This document shows positions 7,597-14,886 of a stretch of 40,837 nucleotides of DNA, one piece after another; the first letter of the stretch is position 1; each line of letters begins with the position of its first letter. Below the pieces are notes generated by a model, which was not told where the DNA came from, ran no database searches, and worked only from the letters and a program-made list of their open reading frames with translations. The translations under genes were made by a program, and so were the position numbers. Source of the DNA: Pseudomonadota bacterium (GTDB lineage: Bacteria > Pseudomonadota > Gammaproteobacteria > Steroidobacterales > Woeseiaceae); contig JACZSM010000020.1 in NCBI GenBank assembly GCA_022574185.1, positions 1 to 40,837 on the forward strand, read 5' to 3'.

Positions 7597-7721
7597 TAAC
7601 GCCGACCGCTAGCGCGATATCACCCCATCATCGTTCCGCTAATCATCCACAATGTATAAACCGACACGACCAGCGTAAAGCGCGGTGACAGGTAATTGCA
7701 TGTCGTTTCCGTCTTGTTGTT

Positions 7722-9185
7722 TTATTTGCGTAGCTTGGTCTTAACGATTTTGTGGTGTAAGTCCTGCATCGGAAAGTTCAGCGCCAGCCGCAGAGCTTTC
7801 GCTGCGAAGTTGCTTTGCTCGTAAATACTGCGCGCATTCGAGAAGCACTTGAAGCCTTCGATGCCGTGGTAGCGGCCGGTACCCGAATTGCCGACACCGC
7901 CGAAGGGCAGGTCGTGTTGCATGACGTGCACGATGACATCGTTACGCACGGCACCGCCCGATGAGGTTTCCTCGAGGACTGTGCGCCACTCTTTATCGTC
8001 CGCACCGAAATAATATAGCGCCAGCGGCTTAGGCTGCGACTTGATGGTGTCGATGGCGTCGGCAAAATCGGTGTAGGTCCTGATCAGGAGTACGGGCCCG
8101 AATATTTCCTCCCGCGCAATGACCATGTCGTCAGTAACTCTGAGCACAAACGTGACCGGCATCTTGCGTGCTGCATCCGGGAATTCTTCGTTGGCCGGGT
8201 TGACCTCGATAATCTGCGCGCCTTTCGCCCGCGCGTCGGCCAGGTAGCCCTTGACGCGCTCGAAATGCCGTTCATTGACGAAACTTACGTATTGATCATT
8301 GCCCACCATCGTCGGGAACATCTCTTTGACAACGTTACTCGCGGCGTCGACAAACTCGGCTTCGGTGCCGGCCGGAACCAAAGCGTAATCGGGTGCGAGG
8401 CAGACTTGCCCGCCATTGAGGACTTTGCCCCACATGATGCGCCGCGCGGCTGCGTTGATATTGGCCGTGCGAGAGATGATGACGGGCGACTTGCCGCCGA
8501 GTTCCAGCGTGACTGGCGTCAGGTTTTTCGCGGCTTCGGCGGAGATGATGCGAGCCAGGGCAGGAGAACCTGTAAACATCAGGTGGTCGAAGGGCAACTT
8601 CGGGAATGCGACGGCGAGATCCAGACCACCGGCAAATGCGGCAAGTTCGGTCGCATCGAAATATTCGCGTATCGCCGCTTCGATCACCTGCGAGGTCTGC
8701 ATTGTCTGGTCCGATGGCTTGATCATGACGCGATTACCGGCGCCAAAGGCCGCGCCGAGCATCGAGAAAGACAGTTGGATGGGGAAATTCCACGGCGAGA
8801 TATTGCCGATAACGCCAAGCGGTTCGTAGTGAATTCTTGATCTACCGCCGAGCAGGCCAAGCGGAAAAGTCGATGCACGACGCTCGCCGCGCATGAAGTG
8901 GGCAACAGATTTGCGATCGTGCTTAAGCCCATCGACGAGGCTGACCATATCGATGGCTTTGGCGAGCAGCGGGTCCCTGGAACCATAATCGGCGTGCGTA
9001 GCCTCAGCAAAACGGTCCGCATACTTGACCACCATCGCGATAACACGACTGATACGATCGGTGCGCGTCTTAAGATCGGCATCAGTGTCAGTTCTCAAAG
9101 ACTGCTGCTGTGCCTCGAAGACGCGTTGCAAGCGCTCAATCGCGGCAGCGTCGGCTGACTGGGTGATTTCGCTTGTAGCAACCAT
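7722..9185 (-). CDS. Coniferyl-aldehyde-type aldehyde dehydrogenase
   Basis: 487 aa from the ATG at 9185 (GAGG upstream); the longer open frame to 9275 lacks family features. An aldehyde dehydrogenase with GVIGNISPWNFPIQLSF (Asn133 of the oxyanion hole), MIKPSDQT, FTGSP, LELGGKSPVII with general base Glu228, and catalytic Cys262 in NGGQVCLAPDYALVP. The GQVCLAPDY form is typical of coniferyl aldehyde dehydrogenase (CalB) and the short class-3-like group. The family oxidises aromatic or long-chain aldehydes to acids with NAD(P). The C-terminus is complete (HHKIVKTKLRK). It is a single gene convergent with the Rieske fusion, with 125 bases between and no clear terminator hairpin. Confidence 0.87.
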   Translation of the reverse strand: MVATSEITQSADAAAIERLQRVFEAQQQSLRTDTDADLKTRTDRISRVIAMVVKYADRFAEATHADYGSRDPLLAKAIDMVSLVDGLKHDRKSVAHFMRGERRASTFPLGLLGGRSRIHYEPLGVIGNISPWNFPIQLSFSMLGAAFGAGNRVMIKPSDQTMQTSQVIEAAIREYFDATELAAFAGGLDLAVAFPKLPFDHLMFTGSPALARIISAEAAKNLTPVTLELGGKSPVIISRTANINAAARRIMWGKVLNGGQVCLAPDYALVPAGTEAEFVDAASNVVKEMFPTMVGNDQYVSFVNERHFERVKGYLADARAKGAQIIEVNPANEEFPDAARKMPVTFVLRVTDDMVIAREEIFGPVLLIRTYTDFADAIDTIKSQPKPLALYYFGADDKEWRTVLEETSSGGAVRNDVIVHVMQHDLPFGGVGNSGTGRYHGIEGFKCFSNARSIYEQSNFAAKALRLALNFPMQDLHHKIVKTKLRK

Positions 9186-9396
9186 GGCATGGCCTCGTGG
9201 TGTGGATTGCCCATTGTGCCATGCGCGAGTCGTGTAGCGGGCTATTCGGCGTCGCACAGGGCATCGGCTATGCACTTAGCGAGGAACTCATCGTCAAAGA
9301 GGCCGTACGCAAAACCCATCACTAGGAAACTACGTGATACCGATGACGGCGGAGCGGGTGTTGAAAGGCTAGCGGAACTTGGAATTGAACGCTCGG

Positions 9397-10545
9397 TCAG
9401 GCGGCTGTCTTGCCAAACAGGATCTTCAAGCGTCCTTGACCGATAACTTCCTTGTTTTGCCAACGCAATGTGTAGTTGATCGCTATTTTCTTTTTTTGCA
9501 TGTTGGGTCCCACTGCCATTCGCAGTGGGCATCTAAACGCCTGCACCGAGCAACCGGGGCTTAGACCATCTAATGAACTTCGCACCAATATTGCCTTGGC
9601 AAGGACATCTACATCCGGGTAGCCGAGATTCTTGATCTCATTCGATGAGCGTTTGTCAAACGGACTGAGGTATAAGTGATCGGCTATTTCGAAGTCCGGA
9701 ATTCGCGGGAAGCCGAGTTCAATACTCACATCTTCGACGCTCTCTTTGCCTTCGTTGCACACCGTAAGATTCAGTTGTAGTGCTTTTTCTTCGAAATAGT
9801 AATGGTCAGCGGCGCCGGCAAATATTGTCTGGGTTTCCCTGAACATATCGGTCGACGCAGTCGCATTGTGCGTCTTGCCAAGGCGCAAGATTTGAACGGT
9901 TACTGTCTCGACGACATTTTTGATTGTCTGCGTCAGCGTCGTAGGTTTTTTGACCCTTTGTTTTTCTCCGCCAAACGGTGGATCAGACGTATCCGGCACG
10001 GTCAACTCGATTTGCTTGCAGTCGGCCTGGTCATTGAAACTCACTGTTAACTGCGGTGGTTCGATCAGCTTGTGCAGTCCGGACGCTTCGGGCGTGCTTT
10101 TCGAAGCCAGGTCGGATTGATGCACGGCGCGAAGTTCGTGGCCTTCCCGGATCCAGCAACGACCGCGCGAGAGCTCTTCGGAAAAATCCTGACCGACGAC
10201 ATAGGGTCCCTCGTCGCAGCCGTCAATTTCAAGAGCGCCGACGAGCTTGCTGTTTATCTTGTCATAGATGAACGCCAGGTGCAGAACCGGTTCGATCATT
10301 GCGGATAACAGCCGATGGGCTTTCTTGAGATCGGCCATGGCGCTGTCAGCGATGCCGACGTAGCCACTACCTTCCATGGCGCCCGCATTGACCCCAAACA
10401 AGATGTACCGGGGGCCATCAACGTCGGCGTTCGCCAGGCCGATGACCTCTTTGACCAATTCCTCGTGATCGGGCTCGCGAAATGGGTCACAGACGAACAG
10501 CTTCGAGGAGGTCTGCGGCTGTTGTAGCAGTTGCTTCAGAAGCAT
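9397..10545 (-). CDS. AlbA_2 (Schlafen-like) domain protein
   Basis: 382 aa from the ATG at 10545; an in-frame ATG at 10578 would add 11 residues, and neither has a good ribosome binding site. The N-terminal part (about residues 15-125) has the AlbA_2 / Schlafen-like pattern: REPDHEELVKEVIGLANADVDGPRYILFGVNAG, then LVGALEIDGCDEGPYVVGQDF and GRCWIREGHELRA. AlbA_2 domains are putative nucleic-acid-binding modules found in transcription regulators, helicases and defence proteins. The C-terminal 200 residues contain beta-rich sequence (ALQLNLTVCNEGKESVEDVSIELGFP), suggesting an immunoglobulin-like or beta-sandwich fold, and match no family I recognise. It is isolated, with a gene-poor stretch on its upstream side. 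Function unknown; a defence or regulatory role is only a possibility. Confidence 0.68.
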   Translation of the reverse strand: MLLKQLLQQPQTSSKLFVCDPFREPDHEELVKEVIGLANADVDGPRYILFGVNAGAMEGSGYVGIADSAMADLKKAHRLLSAMIEPVLHLAFIYDKINSKLVGALEIDGCDEGPYVVGQDFSEELSRGRCWIREGHELRAVHQSDLASKSTPEASGLHKLIEPPQLTVSFNDQADCKQIELTVPDTSDPPFGGEKQRVKKPTTLTQTIKNVVETVTVQILRLGKTHNATASTDMFRETQTIFAGAADHYYFEEKALQLNLTVCNEGKESVEDVSIELGFPRIPDFEIADHLYLSPFDKRSSNEIKNLGYPDVDVLAKAILVRSSLDGLSPGCSVQAFRCPLRMAVGPNMQKKKIAINYTLRWQNKEVIGQGRLKILFGKTAA

Positions 10546-10578
10546 GATTTTGGACCATCGGAATCCAGCTGGAACCAT

Positions 10579-11024
10579 AAATCTTTCGCTTTACATAAAT
10601 CTGCGACGGCGGTCCCAGTTTCAGACTTTTATCTCTTTTTTCTGATTGCGCACCGCAGCAGCCACCCGATTAATGGCTCCCGGGACGCCTTCCAGATCAT
10701 GGCCCCAGAAATCGCAGACACAATAAGACATCATCAAATCAGGATCAGAATCAGGCGCATTGCGAGGGTGCTGTAACGCAAATTGCCATTCCGCCGCGCA
10801 GTGAACCTTTACGCGCGCTTTGCGCAACGATTGGTTTGCTTACGGTTTTTTCGGTCAGCGCCTGGTCCGACGACAACATTCTCGAGGCCGATACGATGAG
10901 TGTTGTGGCCGCGTTCTCGGCACGACGTCGAAGGCAGCATTGACGCCTTACAATGCTGACGTATGATCTGCCTGGACCTGAATTTTGCCGCAGGCCGACC
11001 GCCCTATTACGTCGAGATAGTGAC
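10579..11024. other. 446-base stretch with no convincing gene
   Basis: Short open frames occur here (minus 10621-10827 and 10751-11026; an ATG-less plus frame ending near 10943), but none has a good ribosome binding site, and I recognise no family. The plus frame around 10830-10880 reads like a signal-peptide core ending in SAWSDD but has no start codon and stops soon after. The stretch may include promoters for the divergent flanking genes at 10545 and 11025 and possibly gene remnants. Confidence 0.5.
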
Positions 11025-11357
11025 ATGACCTTCGATATTCATTATCAAGCCATATTGACGAGCCTGGAACCACTGTTCGAGAAAGCGGAGCAGGAGCAGC
11101 TCTGGTTTTTTCACCATTCACGCGACGGCGAGGAACTATGGTGCTCGCCGCCGTATCTGCGGTTGCAGCAATCGAAGGGGGAGTTGATATGGTCGCCCGA
11201 GCATTGGGAGCTGCGTAATCCAGTGGGCTACCTGAAGAAATTAATTGCCGATGCCAAGTCTATCGTCGGCGAATACAACCAATTGGCAAAACAGCTGGGT
11301 TACGAAGAGACACTGGCTCTCGAGTCGCATTCGACCAATCCGGCGGATGCGCGATAA
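11025..11357 (+). CDS. Small conserved-looking protein of unknown function
   Basis: 110 aa from the ATG at 11025 (GAG about 8 bases upstream); the open frame reaches back to 10953, but that part looks non-coding. The protein is acidic and soluble, rich in Trp and aromatic residues: EQEQLWFFHHSRDGEELWCSP, KGELIWSPEHWELRNP, then a helical tail (GYLKKLIADAKSIVGEYNQLAKQLG). It has no signal peptide or membrane segment. I do not recognise the family. It precedes the decayed gene island and nothing suggests an operon partner. Confidence 0.6.
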   Translation: MTFDIHYQAILTSLEPLFEKAEQEQLWFFHHSRDGEELWCSPPYLRLQQSKGELIWSPEHWELRNPVGYLKKLIADAKSIVGEYNQLAKQLGYEETLALESHSTNPADAR

Positions 11358-11382
11358 GCATGAGCTTTCCAGAGCAATTCGG

Positions 11383-11451
11383 CTAGTCGAACTTCTTCCT
11401 GATTCGCGGCAGGATTTCCTTTGCATATAAACGCAGGCAGCGTTCCTGATG
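11383..11451 (-). pseudogene. C-terminal stub of an LLM-class (luciferase-like) flavin monooxygenase
   Basis: The last 22 codons before the TAG at 11383-11385 read RHQERCLRLYAKEILPRIRKKF plus D, which resembles the C-terminal helix of luciferase-like monooxygenases (the pattern of a short basic/acidic helix ending EVMPRFR). Upstream of about 11451 the frame has no monooxygenase features. The rest of the gene is missing. The broken end coincides with the broken end of the acyl-CoA dehydrogenase remnant on the opposite strand. The identification rests on one short helix, so it is moderate at best. Confidence 0.45.
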
Positions 11452-11712
11452 GCGATGAAAGCGGCCGCCTTGTATGATAGCGGGGAACCCTGCGGGCTTG
11501 AGGCTAACGCCGCAAAATACCTCGGCGCCGAAGCCGGATTTCAAACTTGCACACGTGCCGTCATGACGCATGGCGGCATGGGCTATGCGAAGGAGTTTCA
11601 CGTAGAGCGTCTGATGCGTGAGGTGATGATTGCCCGTCTCGCGCCCGTCAGCCCCGAGTTGATCCTGTGCAATATGGCCGAAAAGGCGCTTGGATTACCG
11701 AAGTCCTACTAG
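11446..11712 (+). pseudogene. C-terminal remnant of an acyl-CoA dehydrogenase
   Basis: About 88 codons ending at 11712 match the C-terminal helical bundle of acyl-CoA dehydrogenases: LMAMKAAALYDSGEPCGLEANAAKYLGAEAG, then AVMTHGGMGYAKEFHVERLMRE (the FAD/adenine-binding G-G-x-G-Y region and following Arg), and a complete C-terminus LGLPKSY. Family members are about 380-400 aa, so roughly three quarters of the gene, including the catalytic and most FAD-binding parts, is missing. Codon 1 of the open frame (11449) is an internal Met and has no ribosome binding site. This is a truncated relic and is not expected to be active. Confidence 0.82.
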
Positions 11713-11801
11713 GCGTATTAGTTCTGGCTCATTAATTCAAGGTTTCGAAATTGAGGGCGATTATGATCAACGAAGACTGAGTTTTTCTGAGGAAAAATAC
11801 G

Positions 11802-12345
11802 ATGTACGGGATGGTGAACAAGTTTCTCATCGAAGGGCTGGTCAACGAGTACGGTAGTGAGACCTGGGACAAGATTGAAAAACAGTCTGGCGTAAATACT
11901 GAATTCTTTGTCGGTCTGGAACAGTATCCCGACCAGATCACCTATGACATCGTCGGGGCGGCGGCGGAGGTCTTAGAGATCTCTGCTGACCAAGTGTTGG
12001 AAATGTTCGGCAAGAATTGGGTCGAGATGACGGCGAAAGGCGAATATGGGCATTACTATGCTTTGGCCGATGATCTGTTTGATTTCCTGGAAAATCTGGA
12101 TTCCATGCACAAGTCTCTGGCCGCCGGCCTGCCCGAGCTGCGGCCGCCCTCTTTATACGCTCTTAAAACTCGACGACAATACGGCACAGTTGCAGTATGT
12201 GTCTGATCGGCCTGGGCTGATGCCCTTTGTGCTGGGGCTAATCAAGGGACTGGGCGACCACTCTGGTCAGGCAATCACGGTTGAAATTATGGCAGAGAAG
12301 CAAAGTGGGGCCGCACAAGATCAGTTCCGAATTACAGTCCGTTGA
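11802..12345 (+). pseudogene. hnoX: H-NOX (HNOB) heme nitric-oxide sensor, single-base frameshift
   Basis: The first frame (11802-12206) begins MYGMVNKFLIEGLVNEYG and continues through FFVGLEQYPDQITYDIVGAAAEVLEIS and the proximal heme-ligand helix ENLDSMHKSL (His103). The second frame supplies LDDNTAQLQYVSDRPGLMPFVLGLIKGLGD with the heme-propionate motif Y-x-S-x-R and runs to a stop at 12343-12345. Joining them needs removal of one base in the AAAA run at 12165-12168. This gives 180 aa, the normal H-NOX length, with all key residues. Read literally, the product would be a 134-aa protein lacking Y-x-S-x-R. The start has GAGGA 8 bases upstream. H-NOX proteins bind NO at ferrous heme and control the kinase encoded immediately downstream. 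Either a sequencing error or a real inactivating insertion is possible. Confidence 0.85.
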
Positions 12346-12359
12346 TAGCAAAGCACAGT

Positions 12360-13631
12360 ATGTTTTTGCGTGATTTCAAGCTTGGGCCGCGCGTGTGTAT
12401 GGAAGCATTTCCTTTCCATTTTGTACTGGACAAGGATCTCGCCATTCACCAAGTCGGCGATGGACTGCGGAAATTGATCCCGACTATCGAGCTGGGTAAA
12501 CTATTTCAGGATTTTCTCGTCGCCCACGATTCCCCAACCGCGCTCAGCTACGATGAAATCGAAGGCAACATAAAGAAAACGTTCCATTTCATCAGTCGTA
12601 CGAATTCGGCCGTCGAAATTCAAGGCGGTTTTTACTCGATTGACGACCGCTACCTGCTGTTTCTGGCAGAACCCGTCATTAAGAAGACCAGCGATATCGC
12701 GAAGCTTTCACTGAAATGCAGCGACTTTGCGCGGCACAATCCGGTTCTCAATTACTTAGCGGCCATCCAGGCGAAGGAAGCCTTGCTCATTGATACGCAC
12801 GCGCTCGTCGAGCAACTGCATAAAAAGACAGAGCAACTGGAGGACCGGGCTAAGGAGCTCGAGATTGCGAGAGACGACGCGGAGACAGCTAACCGAGCTA
12901 AATCGACATTTTTGGCCAATATGAGCCATGAGTTACGAACTCCGTTGAATACGATCATCGGCTACAGCGAGCTGTTGCAGGAGCAGGACGAGGACTTCGA
13001 CCAGGACGCGTTGCGTTCGGATCTGAAAAAAATCTATGCGGCCGGCACGCACTTGGGATCCCTGATATCAGATGTGCTGGATTTATCCAGGATCGAAGCC
13101 GGCAAGGCCGATCTGCATATCACTACATTTATTGTGAAAGATGTAGTGGATGCGGTGGTAACTGTCAGCAGTCAATTGATCGAGCAGAATAACAACACAC
13201 TGGAAATAAATTGTTCGACTGGCACTGACACGATGCGATCGGACATGACGATGGTGCGTGAGGTGTTACTTAATTTATTGAGTAACGCGGCCAAATTTAC
13301 CGAGCATGGCCTAATTGAAATTAATGTCCGACGCAATATGGCTGATAATGATGATGTGATTGTCTTCGAGGTGCGTGACTCCGGAATTGGCATCACCGCC
13401 GAGCAGTTGAAAACGGTGTTCGACCCGTTCATCCAGGGTGAAGTTTCCGCACTGAGTGGCAGGACGGGCGCTGGGCTGGGACTGTCGATCGCCCGGGGCT
13501 ATTGTCATTTGTTAGACGGCAAGTTGGAGGCTTCCAGCATACCCGGCGAGGGGTCGGTCTTTGCGGCTACATTGCCGGCGGACATCCTCCGCGCGCGGTT
13601 ACTCGCAGAGAAGCACAGTCGGGTCGAGTGA
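12360..13631 (+). CDS. H-NOX-associated histidine kinase (HNOBA-HisKA-HATPase)
   Basis: 423 aa from the ATG at 12360; a TTG at 12342 overlaps the H-NOX stop and is an alternative. The N-terminal part (about 15-110: [25 protein letters not shown]) is the heme-NO-binding-associated (HNOBA) domain. A coiled coil follows (about 145-180), then the phospho-acceptor His190 in SHELRTP. The ATPase domain has [10 protein letters not shown] (N box), DSGIGI (G1) and GAGLGLSIA (G2). There are no membrane segments, so it is cytoplasmic. The known pairing is NO-loaded H-NOX inhibiting autophosphorylation of its kinase, with output through a response regulator; the regulator here is 41 bases downstream. The kinase is closely similar to the one at 35222-37068. 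It is the only intact member of its own operon. Confidence 0.9.
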   Translation: MFLRDFKLGPRVCMEAFPFHFVLDKDLAIHQVGDGLRKLIPTIELGKLFQDFLVAHDSPTALSYDEIEGNIKKTFHFISRTNSAVEIQGGFYSIDDRYLLFLAEPVIKKTSDIAKLSLKCSDFARHNPVLNYLAAIQAKEALLIDTHALVEQLHKKTEQLEDRAKELEIARDDAETANRAKSTFLANMSHELRTPLNTIIGYSELLQEQDEDFDQDALRSDLKKIYAAGTHLGSLISDVLDLSRIEAGKADLHITTFIVKDVVDAVVTVSSQLIEQNNNTLEINCSTGTDTMRSDMTMVREVLLNLLSNAAKFTEHGLIEINVRRNMADNDDVIVFEVRDSGIGITAEQLKTVFDPFIQGEVSALSGRTGAGLGLSIARGYCHLLDGKLEASSIPGEGSVFAATLPADILRARLLAEKHSRVE

Positions 13632-13672
13632 AGGCCAAAGTTATAATGTGAACGACGGACGCTAAGGACGAC

Positions 13673-14055
13673 ATGCCAAAAATTCTCCTGGTCGAAGATA
13701 ACGATATGAACCGTGACATGATGTCACGCTGGCTCGTATCGAAAGGCTATGATGTGGTGACGGCTGTTGATGGGAAGAAGCCATCCGCAAAGGTCTTGAT
13801 GACAGTCCAGACCTGATTCTTATGGATCTGGGCCTGGCGAAAATTGATGGTTGGGAGGCCACTCGTCAATTGAAGGCCACTGCCGAGACCAGTCACGTCC
13901 CGATCATTGCGGTGACAGGGTATGTGATGGAAGGTGATCGCGACAAGGCGCTGGAAGCTGGCTGTGATGAGTACAGCGCCAAGCCGGTCGATTTCGGCCG
14001 ACTGCAGGAAATGATCCAGGCGCTCTTGCAGCGTGGCCCGTCAAAACCCAGCTGA
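13673..14055 (+). pseudogene. Single-domain response regulator (DivK-like), single-base frameshift
   Basis: The ATG at 13673 has AAGGA 6 bases upstream. The frame reads MPKILLVEDNDMNRDMMSRWL and KGYDVVTAVDG, then fails at 13775. In the -1 frame it resumes EAIRKGLDDSPDLILMDLGLA (phospho-acceptor Asp in LILMD), IDGWEATRQLKA, VPIIAVTGYVMEGDRDKALEAGCDEYSAKPVD. Adding one base to the GGG at 13772-13774 restores VDGEEAI and a 127-aa receiver with the acidic pair, Asp, Thr and Lys residues. There is no output domain, as in DivK/CheY-like proteins. It lies in the H-NOX/kinase operon and is the likely phosphate acceptor. As written, it stops after 47 residues. Confidence 0.82.
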
Positions 14056-14130
14056 CATACTGTGTTGGTGACGAGTTTCGATCACTGTGACAGGCGCGCC
14101 CAGTCATCACGTAAATGATCCCGATACTGC

Positions 14131-14611
14131 GGCGCGGGCAATACGTTCAGCGCCGGGGCGGACCTCGCCGACCTGAAAGATACTGTCGAGGACCTGGCGA
14201 TGGACGTGGCTATCGAGAAAGTTGTCGACGCCATGCTGGAGTTGCTGGCTGCACGCATGGGCCTCTTATACAAGCCTCGCGCAATCCTTCGCTGGCGCAA
14301 CCGCCTCAGCGGGTTGACGCTGAGATGCATGCTTCTGGCGGGTGAGTGCATGGCTGCTGATGCCGCGCTGCAGGCCGGCATCGCGTCCCATGTCGTTGCG
14401 GCCGGCAGCGCACTGGAAAAGTCCCGGGAGCTGGCATCACCGGTGCTTGCGGGGGACGCGCGACGCTGTTGCTGCGACCAAGAGCGTGCTCGTCGCGTTC
14501 GAATCCGGCGACACGAACTTAGAAAACTGGCAGATGTTACGTGGAGCCACTCTCGCTTCGCCTGAACGCAAGGAGTTGGTAGACCGCGCAAGGAAATCAA
14601 AACTGAGCTGA
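14131..14611 (+). pseudogene. Wrecked enoyl-CoA hydratase/isomerase (crotonase family)
   Basis: Pieces of a crotonase are recognisable in order: GAGNTFSAGADLADLKDTVED (the oxyanion-hole and substrate-binding G-A-D-L region), a middle piece LLAGECMAADAALQAGIASHVVAAGSALEKSRELA, and a C-terminal piece AATKSVLVAFESGDTNLENW with a stop at 14609-14611. Between the first two pieces the second oxyanion-hole region and active-site helix are missing. The third piece is in a different frame, breaking near 14450. There is no start codon upstream, because an in-frame TGA lies at 14116-14118. The gene is dead. It belongs with the acyl-CoA dehydrogenase relic on the other side of the H-NOX operon as remains of acyl-CoA catabolism genes. 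Confidence 0.75.
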
Positions 14612-14726
14612 AAGTTCGCATGTTGCTACGGAATCCAGCTTTAATAGCCCAGACCCGACCTTACAGATAGTGTCAGAATTGATTGGATTCGAACGGCCGC
14701 CTGCCCTGCTGATTCAACCGGTGAAC

Positions 14727-14765
14727 GCAACACCTAAACTCTAGAGGAAGAGAAGGAGGTGTTGC
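14727..14765 (+). promoter_or_regulatory. Hairpin covering the transposase ribosome binding site
   Basis: GCAACACCT at 14727-14735 is perfectly complementary to AGGTGTTGC at 14757-14765, with a 21-base loop. The right arm includes the AGG of the ribosome binding site AGGAGG (14754-14759), three bases before the ATG at 14768. In a read-through transcript this would hide the ribosome binding site, a known way for insertion sequences to prevent transposase synthesis from outside promoters. Confidence 0.6.
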
Positions 14766-14767
14766 TT

Positions 14768-14872
14768 ATGAGGTATCGAACGAGGATCTATTATACGGAT
14801 TCGGATAAGGCGTTGATGTGGGATCGCATTCGTGCAGGCAAAGCCCACTCGGAAAACATTTCTGCGTTTTAA
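14768..14872 (+). pseudogene. N-terminal stub of an IS30-family transposase
   Basis: 34 codons from the ATG at 14768 to TAA at 14870-14872. The first 19 residues (MRYRTRIYYTDSDKALMWD and following R) match the start of IS30-family transposases, which normally continue into a helix-turn-helix for a total of about 330-400 aa. After residue 20 the sequence (IRAGKAHSENISAF) no longer matches. The DDE catalytic domain is absent. It marks an old insertion at the edge of the decayed island. Confidence 0.7.
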
Positions 14873-14886
14873 TTCTTCAAAGAAGT

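Larger units (their letters stand above)
14721..14872 (+). mobile_element. Left-end remnant of an IS30-family insertion sequence
   Basis: This region contains a transposase start (14768) preceded by a GTGAACGCAACACCT segment that probably lies at or near the left terminal inverted repeat. Only the first 150 bases or so remain; after about 14830 no IS sequence is recognisable. No right end, matching inverted repeat or target duplication is visible. The exact left boundary is a guess. Confidence 0.55.

Noticed and set aside
9242-9532. Minus-strand 96-codon frame between the aldehyde dehydrogenase and AlbA_2 genes
   Set aside because: Overlaps the 3' end of the AlbA_2 gene in another frame, with low-complexity Ser-rich sequence and no family features.
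10751-11026. Minus-strand 91-codon frame and an ATG-less plus frame with a signal-like segment near 10830-10880
   Set aside because: No start or ribosome binding site for the plus frame, it stops soon after the hydrophobic part, and neither frame matches a family; treated as non-coding or relic.
12165-12168. Programmed ribosomal frameshift in the H-NOX gene
   Set aside because: The needed shift is +1 at CTT AAA A with no slow or stop codon and no known stimulator; a simple one-base insertion explains it better.
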